A stretch of DNA of 64,000 bases from Sphingomonas mucosissima (GCF_002197665.1 NZ_NBBJ01000001.1:868001-932000), one strand, 5' to 3'. Shown: positions 38,537-48,090, counted from the first letter of the stretch. Numbers and translations are program-made. The notes: generated by a model from the sequence alone, not told the origin.

Positions 38537-40078
38537 TCAGTTCATCCCCCCAAAATTGCCCGCGGCGAGCTGATCGCGAAGCTCGCGCTTCAGCACCTTG
38601 CCGATAGCGCTGCGTGGCAGCTCATCGGTGACGTACAGCGCGGAGAGGCGCTGCGTTTTGCCAAGTTTGGCGTTGGTCGCTGTGCGAACATCTTCCGCCG
38701 TCTCGGTGGCGCCGGCCCGCGGGACGTAGAAACCAACCGGCGTCTCGCCCCATTCATCGCTCGGCACACCGACAACGGTGCAATCGGCGACGGCCGGATG
38801 TTCGGCCAGCACCGCCTCCAGATCCGACGGATAGATATTGAACCCGCCGGAGATGATCATGTCCTTTTTGCGGTCCATCAGGATCAGAAAGCCGTCTTCG
38901 TCGAAGCGGCCGACGTCGCCGTGCCTGATCCAGCGATTGCCGTCCGCGTCATAATATTCGGACTCGCGGGTGGCGCCTTCGCGCTTGTGATAGCCGTTCA
39001 TCATCGCCGGGGAGCGACCAACGATCTCGCCCATCTCGCCGGGAGCGACTTCCTTGCCCTCCTCGTCGAGCAAGATCGCCTGGTGCCCGGGCGAGAGGCG
39101 CCCAACCGTGTGAAGCTTGTCGGGGTTTTCGTCAGCCACGAGGATGAAGGAGGCACCGCCCTCGGTCATTCCGTAATATTCGACCAGCTTTCCCGGCCAG
39201 CGGTTGACCACGTCGCGCTTCAGTCTTGCCTTGAAGGGCGCCGACGTGCAGGTCTTGAAGCGGAACGATGATAGGTCGAAGCGATCGAAGTCCGGCAGCG
39301 CCATAATCCTCTGATATTGCACCGGCACCAGCATGGTGTGCGTGGCGCGATATTGTTGCGCGAGCTCCAGATAGCGGCGTGCGTCGAACTTCTTCATCAG
39401 CACCGCGGTGCCGCCCCAAGCGAGCGTCGGCAGGAAGCTGACCAAGGTGGTGTTGGAGTATAGCGGCGTGGCAAGGAGCGTCACCGCCGTGTCGAAACCC
39501 GCCGCGCTGTTGCGGGACAGGTGCTGCCACCGCATGGTGTGGCTTTGCACGATGCCCTTGGGAATGCCGGTAGTTCCCGAGGAATAGATGATGTTGAAGC
39601 CGTCGTCGGGCTTGATCTCTACCGGCTGGGGGCGCGTGCCTTCGGGCGCGAGCCACGGTTCCAGATCCTCAAGCATCACCACTGTCGCGCTGATCCTCTG
39701 TGCCGCCAGCGCTTTGGCATTGGCGGCATCGAGGAAGACGAGATTCGCGCCGCTGTCCGCGACCATGCCGGCGATCTGCTCGGGTGTTGCCGAGGGCTGG
39801 ATCGGCGCGGCGATCGATCCGGCTCTCACCGCCGCGAGGAAAACGGCAGCTTGCGCCGTGCTGGGATAGCTTACCATCGCCACTGCCTGGCCCTGCGCCG
39901 TACCGTCCCGCTGAAGTACCGCGACGGCACGATCCATTATCGAGTCCAACTCGCGATAGGTCAGCTCGTCGTCGCCGTCTGTGACGGCGATCTTGTCCGG
40001 CTGCTCGGCGGCGTGGCGGCGGATCAGGTCCGGCAGGGTTCCGAATGGCTGCGCCAGCAGGTCTGCGATACTCTCCAT
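38537..40078 (-). CDS. acyl-CoA synthetase (AMP-forming)
   Basis: 513 residues, class I adenylate-forming fold. Motifs: ATP loop YSSGTTGIPKGIV (about residue 170), GMTEGGASFIL (about 300), the hinge RHGDVGRFDEDGFLILMDRKKDMIISGGFN and the catalytic lysine of PRSAIGKVLKREL (about 497). It activates a carboxylic acid (fatty, aromatic or side-chain acid) as the CoA thioester. First step of the catabolic island; divergent from an SDR gene across a 64-base region with two palindromes. Confidence 0.9.
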   Translation of the reverse strand: MESIADLLAQPFGTLPDLIRRHAAEQPDKIAVTDGDDELTYRELDSIMDRAVAVLQRDGTAQGQAVAMVSYPSTAQAAVFLAAVRAGSIAAPIQPSATPEQIAGMVADSGANLVFLDAANAKALAAQRISATVVMLEDLEPWLAPEGTRPQPVEIKPDDGFNIIYSSGTTGIPKGIVQSHTMRWQHLSRNSAAGFDTAVTLLATPLYSNTTLVSFLPTLAWGGTAVLMKKFDARRYLELAQQYRATHTMLVPVQYQRIMALPDFDRFDLSSFRFKTCTSAPFKARLKRDVVNRWPGKLVEYYGMTEGGASFILVADENPDKLHTVGRLSPGHQAILLDEEGKEVAPGEMGEIVGRSPAMMNGYHKREGATRESEYYDADGNRWIRHGDVGRFDEDGFLILMDRKKDMIISGGFNIYPSDLEAVLAEHPAVADCTVVGVPSDEWGETPVGFYVPRAGATETAEDVRTATNAKLGKTQRLSALYVTDELPRSAIGKVLKRELRDQLAAGNFGGMN

Positions 40079-40084
40079 ACGACG

Positions 40085-40125
40085 TCGCTAGCGACACGCT
40101 TCGCCGAATGCCATACGTGACATTC
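40085..40125. promoter_or_regulatory. two palindromes in the ligase/SDR divergent intergenic region
   Basis: TCGCTAGCGA (40085-40094) is a perfect 10-bp palindrome, and GAATGCCA-tacg-TGACATTC (40106-40125) is a 7-of-8 matched inverted repeat. Both lie in only 64 bases that must hold both promoters, which is typical of TetR-type operators. Confidence 0.5.
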
Positions 40126-40142
40126 AAATTCAGGAGCAGGAT

Positions 40143-40928
40143 ATGCAAGGAGGGGTTGCAATCGTTACCGGGGGCGGAACCGGGATCGGCGCCGCGGTGG
40201 TCCGGCGGCTCGCTGCGCGCGGGGTGCGGTGTGTCATCAATTACGCGCACAGCCAGGCGGAGGCAGAGGCGCTGGCAGCTGAAGTGGGCAATGGTTCGGT
40301 CGCCGTTCGGGCCGATATCGCGGACGATGCGGAATGTCGGAAGCTTGCCGCCGCGGCCGTGGACTCGTTCGGGCGGCTCGACTTTCTGGTGAACAACGCC
40401 GGTCGGACCAAGCATGTCGCACATGAGGATCTCGACGGGCTGGAGGCCGAGGATTTCATCGACATCTATCGACTGAACACCATTGCCGCGTTCCAGATGG
40501 TGCGCGCCTGCGCCCCGGCGATGCGGGAAGGGCCGATGAGCGCCGTGGTGAACGTGGCATCAATCGCCGGGCTGCACGGCGTCGGGTCCTCGATCGCTTA
40601 CGCCGCATCGAAAGGCGCGTTGATCACCATGACCCAGAGCCTGGCGCGAGTTTTGGCACCATCGGTGCGGGTCAATGCCGTGGCGCCGGGCTATGTCGGC
40701 ACGGGATGGTTCGAGAAGGCGCTCGGACAGGAAGGGAAGGCGAAGCTCGACCGTAACATCGCGGCGCGCACCCCAATGGCGATGGCGCCCCAGGCAGAGG
40801 ATATCGCCGGACCGATCGAGATGCTGCTCGATCCCGCGAACCGGGCGATCACCGGCGAGGTGCTGCGCGTCGACGCCGGCTTCCACCTCGATACGGGCGG
40901 AAGCCGCCGTCCGGGACGCGCGGGATGA
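40143..40928 (+). CDS. short-chain dehydrogenase/reductase
   Basis: 261 residues. TGGGTGIGAAV cofactor loop (residues 8-18), NNAGRTKH, catalytic SSIAYAASKGALIT (Y-x3-K near residue 158) and a C-terminal GEVLRVDAGFHLDTGG. The N at loop ARGVRCVINYAHSQ suggests NADP(H) or NAD(H) is not clear. Probably oxidises a 3-hydroxyacyl-CoA or hydroxyl in the pathway of the divergent ligase. SD-like AGGAG upstream. Confidence 0.9.
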   Translation: MQGGVAIVTGGGTGIGAAVVRRLAARGVRCVINYAHSQAEAEALAAEVGNGSVAVRADIADDAECRKLAAAAVDSFGRLDFLVNNAGRTKHVAHEDLDGLEAEDFIDIYRLNTIAAFQMVRACAPAMREGPMSAVVNVASIAGLHGVGSSIAYAASKGALITMTQSLARVLAPSVRVNAVAPGYVGTGWFEKALGQEGKAKLDRNIAARTPMAMAPQAEDIAGPIEMLLDPANRAITGEVLRVDAGFHLDTGGSRRPGRAG

Positions 40929-40978
40929 CATGCGCTGGCGCGGCCCGGAACGCCTCGCCGCGGCGCGCCGATAATCAG

Positions 40979-41021
40979 GGCAAGGCCGCACCTCATCCAT
41001 GTGCGCGGAGTGCGGCTTGCC
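40979..41021. terminator. hairpin between convergent SDR and MFS genes
   Basis: GGCAAGGCCGCAC and GTGCGGCTTGCC pair with one bulged base around a 18-base loop, 51 bases past the SDR stop. No clear T-tract. Confidence 0.4.
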
Positions 41022-41056
41022 GGGCGGTCGGGACGCAAACGGCAGGGCTAGTCAGG

Positions 41057-42265
41057 TCAGGCGAGCTTGCCGGATCGCCGAACAACGCCGAACAGGAAGA
41101 TGGCGAAGGTCAGGCAGCACAGCAGCGAAGCGAGCAGAAACGCACCGCCCGCGTGCCCACGATCGGCACCGAACGCCAGCGACTGGGTCATCGCGAGCGG
41201 CCCGACGATTGCTGCAACGCTCGCCAAGCTCGACATGCCGCCCTGAAGCGCGCCTTGGTTCGACCTATCCACCCGCGAGGAGAGAAGGGCGTTGATGGAG
41301 GGGAACACAAGGCCGGTCAGCGCGCCAAAAGCGATCAGCGTATAGACCTGCCAGGGTTCGCGCGCGAAGACATACCCGGCAAACACCAGCGCGCCGCTCG
41401 CCAGACCGATCAGCGCTGTCCGCGCTTCACCGAAGCGCTTGATCGCGGGCCGGATCAGGACAATTTGCGCGAACATCATGCTCAGCCCGCTTGCCGCCAG
41501 CGACCAGCCCACCGCTTTCTGGTCCCAGCCAAGCGCAAGGTGGGCAAAGAAGGTCCACGTAGAGGGATAGACCATGTGGGCTATTTGCCAGACCAGCGCG
41601 CCGCCGAGCAGTACACCGGCGCCGCCGACCTGAAACAATGGAGCGAAAGCGCCGACGGCATTGGCGCGCCTCCAGTCAAACGGGCGGCGGCGATCCGGCG
41701 GCAGCGTTTCCGGCATGAAGGCGAGGATCAGCGCCATGTTGACGAAGGCCAGTCCGGCCGCAGCGAAGAAAGGCGCGCGGATGCCGAAGTCGGCCAGGAG
41801 GCCGCCGATCGCCGGACCGAGGATAAAGCCACCTCCGAAAGCGGCGCCGAGCAGCCCGAACGCTGCGCCACGCTTCTCCGGCGGTGTCACATCGGCAACT
41901 ACGGCGTTCGCCGGTCCATACGTGGCGCCGGCGATCCCGGCGATCGCCCGCCCCACGAACAGCCATGTGAGGGTGGGCGCCGCGGCCATGAGTGCATAAT
42001 CGACGCCAAAGCATCCGAGACTGGCCAGCAGCACGCGCCGTCGCCCGAACCGGTCGGAAAGGCTGCCGATTACCGGGCCGGCAAAGAAATGCATCACGGC
42101 ATAGACCGCCAGCAAATAGCCGCCGATCCGGGACGCTTCGGCGAGCGGCACCCGGCCTAGCTCGACGATCAATGACGGCAATACCGGCAGCACGATCCCG
42201 AACCCGATCGAGTCGATCAGCATGGCGATCAGCGCAACTGGCACGGCACGATGTTCGAATCGCAT
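41057..42265 (-). CDS. TCR/Tet-family MFS exporter
   Basis: 402 residues from ATG 42265, with 12 membrane helices. Motif A is GSLSDRFGRRRVLL (about residue 63), the Tet-type loop between helices 2 and 3; motif C is GFILGPAIGGLLADFG. The family includes TetA, but the location next to acyl-CoA genes suggests export of a metabolite or general drug/proton antiport. A TetR-type repressor is not adjacent. The open frame upstream of 42265 is antisense to the ACAD gene and was ignored. Confidence 0.88.
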   Translation of the reverse strand: MRFEHRAVPVALIAMLIDSIGFGIVLPVLPSLIVELGRVPLAEASRIGGYLLAVYAVMHFFAGPVIGSLSDRFGRRRVLLASLGCFGVDYALMAAAPTLTWLFVGRAIAGIAGATYGPANAVVADVTPPEKRGAAFGLLGAAFGGGFILGPAIGGLLADFGIRAPFFAAAGLAFVNMALILAFMPETLPPDRRRPFDWRRANAVGAFAPLFQVGGAGVLLGGALVWQIAHMVYPSTWTFFAHLALGWDQKAVGWSLAASGLSMMFAQIVLIRPAIKRFGEARTALIGLASGALVFAGYVFAREPWQVYTLIAFGALTGLVFPSINALLSSRVDRSNQGALQGGMSSLASVAAIVGPLAMTQSLAFGADRGHAGGAFLLASLLCCLTFAIFLFGVVRRSGKLA

Positions 42266-42386
42266 CGCTCTGGCTCCCCGCGCTCCAGATAGCCGACCTG
42301 ACCGCGGATGTCCCTTTGCTTCGCGCGCGGAATGTGCCATGTCGCGGCCATACCCGATCTTCAGAATGGGTTTCGGAGAACGATTG

Positions 42387-43607
42387 ATGGCAAGTGCCGC
42401 CGAACTAGACCGCCCCGCTGGCTCGCTCGATACCTTCCGGCAGGATGCTCGGGCCTGGCTTGAGGCCAATTTCCCGCAAAGCCTGCGCGGCAAAGACAAT
42501 GCAATGTCCGCTGTTGACGGCCCGACCGAGGAAACGCCGGAGCAAAAAGCCTGGCGTGAGGCGATGGGCGAGAAGGGCTGGGGCGTTCCCACCTGGCCCG
42601 CGGAATATGGCGGCGGTGGGCTGACGCGCGAACAGGCGCGCGTGCTTGGCGAGGAAATGATGCGGATCGGGGCGTGGAACCCGATCGGCGGCATGGGCGT
42701 GATGATGTTCGGCCCGACGCTGCTGGAATATGGCAGCGAGGAGCAGAAGCAAAAGCACATCCCGGGCATCGTTCGCGGTGAAGTGCGCTGGTGCCAGGGC
42801 TATTCGGAGCCGGGCGCCGGTTCGGATCTGGCGAGCCTGCAGGCCTTTGCTGAGGACAAGGGCGATCATTACATCGTCAATGGGCAGAAGACCTGGACCT
42901 CCGGCGGCCAGTGGGCCGACAAGTGCTTCGCCCTTGTTCGTACCGACAAGACGCAGAAGCATGCCGGCATCAGCTTCCTGCTGATCGACATGGACGCAGA
43001 GGGCGTCGAGACCCGGCCGATCAAGCTGATCTCGGGCGCTTCTCCGTTCTGCGAAACGTTCTTCACCAATGTGAAGGTGCCCAAGGAAAATCTGGTCGGC
43101 CGTGAAGGTCAGGGCTGGGAAATCGGCACCCGCCTGTTGCAGCACGAGCGCAACTCGCTGTCGGGTGGCGGCGGCTCGCAGGGCCGTATGAACCAGGGCG
43201 AACCCATCCCTTCGGTGGCCAAGAAGTATCGCGAAGTTGATGCGGAAGGCCGGCTCGCGGACAGCGATCTGAGGACCCGTATCATCAAGCATGAGATGGA
43301 TCAGCGCGCCTTTGCCCTGACGCTGCGTCGCGCAGCGCTGGAAGCGAAGGGCAATGCTGGCCCGTCCGCGGCCACCAGCGTGATGAAGAACGTCGGTGCG
43401 CGCATCACGCAGGATCGCGCGGAACTGGCGATCGAGATCATGGGCATGCAGGGCCTTGGGTGGGAAGGTGAAGGCTTCAGCCATGAAGAGCTCGCCCAGA
43501 CCCGCACGTGGCTGTGGGGCAAGGCGGTCTCGATCTACGGCGGCTCGTCGGAGATCCAGAACAACGTGATCGCCAAGCGCATTCTCGGGATGCTTGATCA
43601 CCAGTGA
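42387..43607 (+). CDS. acyl-CoA dehydrogenase, first of a pair
   Basis: 406 residues from ATG 42387, with GGAGA upstream. Flavoprotein of the FadE26/28-like group: GWGVPTWPAEYGGGG, CQGYSEPGAGSDLASL, TSGGQWADKCFALVRTD and the end YGGSSEIQNNVIAKRILG. In the last motif the usual catalytic glutamate position (YEGT...) is glycine, as in subunits of heteromeric dehydrogenases. It introduces a double bond into a long or ring-side-chain acyl-CoA. The next gene encodes a second ACAD 107 bases later, across a palindrome. Confidence 0.92.
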   Translation: MASAAELDRPAGSLDTFRQDARAWLEANFPQSLRGKDNAMSAVDGPTEETPEQKAWREAMGEKGWGVPTWPAEYGGGGLTREQARVLGEEMMRIGAWNPIGGMGVMMFGPTLLEYGSEEQKQKHIPGIVRGEVRWCQGYSEPGAGSDLASLQAFAEDKGDHYIVNGQKTWTSGGQWADKCFALVRTDKTQKHAGISFLLIDMDAEGVETRPIKLISGASPFCETFFTNVKVPKENLVGREGQGWEIGTRLLQHERNSLSGGGGSQGRMNQGEPIPSVAKKYREVDAEGRLADSDLRTRIIKHEMDQRAFALTLRRAALEAKGNAGPSAATSVMKNVGARITQDRAELAIEIMGMQGLGWEGEGFSHEELAQTRTWLWGKAVSIYGGSSEIQNNVIAKRILGMLDHQ

Positions 43608-43643
43608 TTTCGGTTAGGCGCGGGAAGACACGCGTCGGAGAGG

Positions 43644-43686
43644 GCCGGGTCGAGGAGAAGCGCGCGAGACGCTTCTCCTCCCCGGC
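43644..43686. repeat. long intercistronic hairpin between the two ACAD genes
   Basis: GAGGAGAAGCG and CGCTTCTCCTC (11 bp) plus outer GCCGGG and CCCGGC pair around a 7-base loop. It has no T-tract, so it may set different levels for the two genes by mRNA processing. Confidence 0.55.
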
Positions 43687-43713
43687 AAGTCCTTCGGATA
43701 GGGTTTGAAAAAC

Positions 43714-44778
43714 ATGGCGGCGTTGAACGACGAACAAGTGATGTTGCGTGACATGGCGCGCGAGTGGGCGGACAATGAATCCCCCACCACGGCATTCCGC
43801 AAGCTCCGCGACGCGGTTCCATCCAAGGGGTTCGATGCGGACGCTTGGACCGCGATCGGCCAAATGGGCTGGACCGGTATCGTTATCCCGGAAGAGTTTG
43901 GCGGGTCTGCCTTCGGGTATCTGTCGCTCGGCCTCGTGGTCGAGCAGCTTGGGCGAAACCTGGCGGTATCGCCGCTTTCCTCGACTGCCGTCGCGGCAAG
44001 CGCGATCGTGATGGGCGGCTCTGATGCAGCCAAGCAGGAATGGCTGCCGAAGCTGGCGTCCGGGGAAGCGGTGGCGACGCTCGCTGTTGACGAAACGCCG
44101 GTGCACGGCGGTGCGATTGCGGCGACCGTGACGGGCGGGAAGCTGAGCGGCACCAAGCGCTACGTGGCCGAGGGCGATGGCGCGGACGTTTTCGTAGTTG
44201 CCGCCGAAGATGGGTTGTACCTGGTTGCAGCCGGTGAGGGCGTTTCCGTTACCACGCGCAAGATGGTGGACAGCCGCAGCCACGCGGACATTACCTTCGA
44301 CTCAGCGCCTGCAGAAAAGCTAGGCGGGACGGATCTGACCCAGGCGATCGTTGATCGCGCGACCGCGGTCACGGCAGCCGAAATGCTCGGAATGGCCGAT
44401 AGCGCATTCAATCAAACGCTCGACTACCTCAAGCAGCGTGTTCAGTTCGGGCAGGTCCTTTCGACCTTCCAGGCACTGCAGCATCGTATGGCCAAGATGA
44501 AGACCGAGCTCGAGCTCATGCGGTCGGCTGTTGAGGGCGCACTGGAAGCGATCGACTCTGGGCGTTCGGATGTCGATCAGGCGGTTAGCCTCGCCAAGGC
44601 AGTTGCGAACGATACGCTTCGGCTGGTCAGCCGTGAGATGGTCCAGCTGCATGGCGGCGTGGGCATGACCGACGAATATGACGCAGGACTGTATCTGAAG
44701 CGGTCGGCCACGCTGGAAACAATGTGGGGGACAGCGTCCTATCATCGCGATCGGTTCGCCCGGCTCAATGGTTTCTGA
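43714..44778 (+). CDS. acyl-CoA dehydrogenase, second of a pair
   Basis: 354 residues from ATG 43714 (GGATAGGG 9 bases upstream; TTG 43705 rejected). It is shorter and more diverged than the first: GWTGIVIPEEFGG, MADSAFNQTLDYLKQRVQFGQVLS and QLHGGVGMTDEYDAGLYLKR. The N-terminal half lacks the conserved W-x-x-Q/TSG pattern of the first subunit. Together with 42387 this is probably an alpha2beta2 dehydrogenase of the kind used on steroid or terpenoid side chains. Strong terminator follows. Confidence 0.9.
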   Translation: MAALNDEQVMLRDMAREWADNESPTTAFRKLRDAVPSKGFDADAWTAIGQMGWTGIVIPEEFGGSAFGYLSLGLVVEQLGRNLAVSPLSSTAVAASAIVMGGSDAAKQEWLPKLASGEAVATLAVDETPVHGGAIAATVTGGKLSGTKRYVAEGDGADVFVVAAEDGLYLVAAGEGVSVTTRKMVDSRSHADITFDSAPAEKLGGTDLTQAIVDRATAVTAAEMLGMADSAFNQTLDYLKQRVQFGQVLSTFQALQHRMAKMKTELELMRSAVEGALEAIDSGRSDVDQAVSLAKAVANDTLRLVSREMVQLHGGVGMTDEYDAGLYLKRSATLETMWGTASYHRDRFARLNGF

Positions 44779-44803
44779 AACACGTTTCAAAAAAATGAGT
44801 ATG

Positions 44804-44839
44804 GCGGTGGCAGCCCGGTATGGCTGCCACCGCTTTTTT
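44804..44839 (+). terminator. Rho-independent terminator
   Basis: GCGGTGGCAGCC and GGCTGCCACCGC form a perfect 12-bp stem with a 6-base loop, followed by TTTTTT. An A-run precedes the stem, so it may act in both directions. Confidence 0.92.
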
Positions 44840-44872
44840 GATTCTGCCATCTTTGCTTGTGCATTTTCGCGC

Positions 44873-44903
44873 TTGACGCGGCGGAACCTCCATCGTCTAT
44901 TCT
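44873..44903 (+). promoter_or_regulatory. candidate promoter of the TonB receptor gene
   Basis: TTGACG (44873) and TCTATT or TATTCT (from 44896) are spaced 17-19 bases apart, about 50 bases before the receptor ATG. Confidence 0.4.
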
Positions 44904-44953
44904 AAAAACGGGTATGGCGCGTTCAGACGCCAACCATCGTTGGGAGAGTGGGA

Positions 44954-47900
44954 ATGGCGAAAGCGACTTTCGTCCGGGTGAGTGCGTCTGCGCTTGCCTG
45001 GGTACTCGCAATGGGCACGGCCCAGGCACAGATCGGCGGCGATCCGACGCCGGCACAATCCTCTTCTGATGTGGGCCAGGAAAGCGCTCCCGACATCGTT
45101 GTGACCGGCACGCTTATTCGCGGCACACCGGAAAATCTCGCCGTTCCAGTTGATGTGATATCCAGCGAAGAACTTGCCCGGCAGGGCGCGCCCACCGCTG
45201 TTGACCTTCTGAAGAATTTGACAGTTGCGAACGGGACGGTGGGCGATGCCAATCAGTTCGACAATCGCGCGCAGGGGTCGGAGGGTGTCGCTTCGGTCAA
45301 CCTTCGCGGCCTTGGACCGCAGCGTACGCTGGTGCTGCTGAACGGCAAGCGCATGGTGCCGTCGGGCCTTGGTATTCCGATTGTCGACGTGAACATGTTT
45401 CCCGCCGCGGCCATCGGCCGCATCGAGATTCTGAAAGACGGCGCTGCCGCGACGTACGGTTCGGATGCGATCGCGGGCGTGGTCAACTTCATCACCCGGA
45501 CGGACCAGGAAGGATTTCTGGTATCCGGCGATTACCGTTGGATCCAGGGATCCAAGGGTGATTACGGCGGCGCCGCCTCTTTCGGGCATAAGCAGGACGA
45601 CTTTCGGATGTTCGCGTCGGTCGGCTACCAGCGCCGCTCGGAGCTGCGCTTTACCGATCGCGATTTCGCGGTACGGCCTTACACCGAAAACCCGCAGGGA
45701 GCCTGGACCGGCGGCGGTAGCCCCGGCAATTTCGACTTCAACGGCACCGTTGGGGGCATCAATCTCACCACGGACCTGGGTTGTCAGGGGCTGGGTGGTT
45801 TTCGAAGCGCGCCGGGGTCAAACACGGATCGTTGCTTCACCCAATTCGGCGCGTTCGATAATCTCGTGGAGCCGGAAGAGCGCTTCCAGGCCTATGTCGA
45901 AAGCGAATATGACGTAGCTGACAATGCGTCGGTGCGCTTCACCGGATTATTCGCCTTTACCAACACGCGCGTTACAAGCTCGCCCAGCTACCTTCCTACG
46001 CTGCCGCCCTCCACCAATGCGGCGTTTGGCAATAATTCGCTGTTCGTGATTCCGGGCTATGCGCCCGCTTTGCGTGATTATTGCGCCCTCTACGGTGCAC
46101 AAGCTGGCTGCAGCCGCAATGCCGCCGGGGCGTTGGACAGTGCCGCAGGCCTACCGGTACTGTTCCGGCCGTTCCTGAACGGGGGTAACCCGTTGTTCCA
46201 GAATGGAAGCAACGACCGTGGGTCGGCGGTTTCGAAGCGCGATACGGAGGCGTTTCGCTTCACCGCTGATCTCAACATCCGCGTCACCAGCGACATCGAT
46301 TTCTCCACCGGCTTCACCTTCAGCCAATATCATCGCGATTACGACGGCACTGACGCGTTCGGCGATTTGCTGCAGAACGCTCTTGCCGGTTTCGGGGGGC
46401 CAAATTGCGCATATGCCAGCACCGCCTCTCGTGCCGGGCTGAGCGCGGCGCAGCTCGCGGGCCTGGCCGGAACGAACGGTTGTACGTACTTCAATCCGTT
46501 CTCTACGGCCATTTCGGCCAATGCGATCACGAGTGTCGCCAATCCGAACTTTGCGGGAACGCGCAACCCGGCGGGCTTCAACCTCACGCCCGGGGGAGGG
46601 CTGATCAACGACAATTCTACCATTGATCTGTTCTTCCGGACGCCCAACACGCAGTTGCGGACGCAGCAATATGTGGGTGACGTTGCGTTGTCGGGCCGTA
46701 CCGGGATTCGCCTTTGGGCGGATCGTGACATCGGGTTTGCCGTTGGTGGCCAGTACCGCAAGAACACGTTCCAGCGTCGCCTGAATGCGGATGCGAACAT
46801 CGCCGTCACTCCTTGCCCGGGAACGCCGCTGAACCCCAATGCGACCTGTAATCCCCAGACCGGGGCGCTTGGTTTCCTGGGCACGAACCCGGCGCAAGAC
46901 GCGGACGCAGATGTCTATGCGCTGTTCGCCGAGCTTCAGGTGCCGATCATCAACGCCGTCAATCTCCAGCTGTCAGCGCGTTACGAGGATTATCGCGGCG
47001 CGGTCGGGTCCACCTTCGATCCGCAAGCCCGCCTCAAGGTGGAACTGACCGATTGGCTGGGACTGCGCGGCGGTGTCGGCACCAGCTTTCGCGGCCCGCC
47101 GCCGCAGAACCTCTCTGGCTCGGTGGTGTCGCTACAGGTGATCGGAACAGGGTTCCGCGCGGTTGAGGTGTTCGGCGATCCCAACCTGAAGCCGGAAAGT
47201 GCCACCACGTACAATGCCGGCGTGCTGATCGACAGTGGTCCCTTCAACGCCAGCCTGGACTATTGGCGCTACGACTTTGCGGGTCCGATTGAATCCGAGC
47301 CGGTGTCGGGCCTTACCACTGCGCTGTTTGGTGCATCAGGCGTCGCCAATTGCGGCAATCCGGCCTTCGCCGCGCTGCAATCGCGCTTTACGTTCAACGC
47401 TGCTGGCTGCGGCATCAACAATGTCAGCCGCCTGCGCGCGCAGATATTCAACAGCGCGGACGTGAAAACATCGGGTCTCGACTTCACGGCGAGCTATCGC
47501 GGCGAGCTTGGCCCGGTGAACGTTCAGGTTGGCGGCGCGGCCACTTACGTCATCGATTACAAGATCGACGACTTGATCGTGGAGGGCGTGCTGGTTCAGC
47601 CTGCCTTTGACGCTGTGGGCAAGCTCAACTTCCAGACGACGTCCTATCCCGTCCCGCAGTGGCGCGGAAACTGGTACGTCCAGGGCGATAGCGGCCCGCA
47701 CTCGCTGCGGCTGCAATTCAACTATGTGGACGGCTACACCGACCAGCGCGGCGCTGCGATCTTCGGCCCGAACCTGGGCGCGCTTGGTGGCGCGGCACTG
47801 ACGCGGGGCAAGGAGATCGGTTCCTGGCGCACCTTTGACGCGACGTACCGCTTGGCACTGGACAGCGGTACGACCTTCACGCTGGCGGCCGTGAATATCC

Positions 47901-48004
47901 TGGATCGGGATCCGCCGTTCGCGCGGCTGGACCCCAATTATGATGCCTTCACTGCGTCCCCGCTTGGCTTTACGCTGAAGGCCGCGGTATCGCAGCGGTT
48001 CTAA
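44954..48004 (+). CDS. TonB-dependent outer-membrane receptor
   Basis: 1016 residues from ATG 44954 (GGAG 8 bases upstream), signal peptide about 1-24 (GTAQA). Plug domain: DIVVTGTLIRG (TonB box-like region), VDVISSEELARQ, SVNLRGLGPQRTLVLLNGKRM and GRIEILKDGAAATYGSDAIAGVVNFITR. The barrel has many aromatic strand ends and finishes in an aromatic residue (VSQRF), as required for insertion. Such receptors take up large or hydrophobic molecules with energy from TonB. Neighbours suggest the substrate of the catabolic island, not iron. A hairpin separates it from the MFS gene. Confidence 0.95.
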   Translation: MAKATFVRVSASALAWVLAMGTAQAQIGGDPTPAQSSSDVGQESAPDIVVTGTLIRGTPENLAVPVDVISSEELARQGAPTAVDLLKNLTVANGTVGDANQFDNRAQGSEGVASVNLRGLGPQRTLVLLNGKRMVPSGLGIPIVDVNMFPAAAIGRIEILKDGAAATYGSDAIAGVVNFITRTDQEGFLVSGDYRWIQGSKGDYGGAASFGHKQDDFRMFASVGYQRRSELRFTDRDFAVRPYTENPQGAWTGGGSPGNFDFNGTVGGINLTTDLGCQGLGGFRSAPGSNTDRCFTQFGAFDNLVEPEERFQAYVESEYDVADNASVRFTGLFAFTNTRVTSSPSYLPTLPPSTNAAFGNNSLFVIPGYAPALRDYCALYGAQAGCSRNAAGALDSAAGLPVLFRPFLNGGNPLFQNGSNDRGSAVSKRDTEAFRFTADLNIRVTSDIDFSTGFTFSQYHRDYDGTDAFGDLLQNALAGFGGPNCAYASTASRAGLSAAQLAGLAGTNGCTYFNPFSTAISANAITSVANPNFAGTRNPAGFNLTPGGGLINDNSTIDLFFRTPNTQLRTQQYVGDVALSGRTGIRLWADRDIGFAVGGQYRKNTFQRRLNADANIAVTPCPGTPLNPNATCNPQTGALGFLGTNPAQDADADVYALFAELQVPIINAVNLQLSARYEDYRGAVGSTFDPQARLKVELTDWLGLRGGVGTSFRGPPPQNLSGSVVSLQVIGTGFRAVEVFGDPNLKPESATTYNAGVLIDSGPFNASLDYWRYDFAGPIESEPVSGLTTALFGASGVANCGNPAFAALQSRFTFNAAGCGINNVSRLRAQIFNSADVKTSGLDFTASYRGELGPVNVQVGGAATYVIDYKIDDLIVEGVLVQPAFDAVGKLNFQTTSYPVPQWRGNWYVQGDSGPHSLRLQFNYVDGYTDQRGAAIFGPNLGALGGAALTRGKEIGSWRTFDATYRLALDSGTTFTLAAVNILDRDPPFARLDPNYDAFTASPLGFTLKAAVSQRF

Positions 48005-48062
48005 AGGCGACGGCGGCAGTGTTCATGTCGAAACATTGCCGCTGGAATGTCAGGCTGACTTG

Positions 48063-48090
48063 TTGCGGCGGCTTGGTTAAGCCGCCGCAA
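48063..48090 (+). terminator. 12-bp hairpin between TonB receptor and MFS gene
   Basis: TTGCGGCGGCTT-ggtt-AAGCCGCCGCAA, perfect. No T-tract and only 24 bases before the MFS start, so it could attenuate read-through. Confidence 0.55.

Noticed and set aside
41057..42265. Tetracycline resistance determinant
   Set aside because: The fold and motif A fit the TCR/Tet group, but the group is broad and context is catabolic; no adjacent TetR repressor with tetO-like sites.
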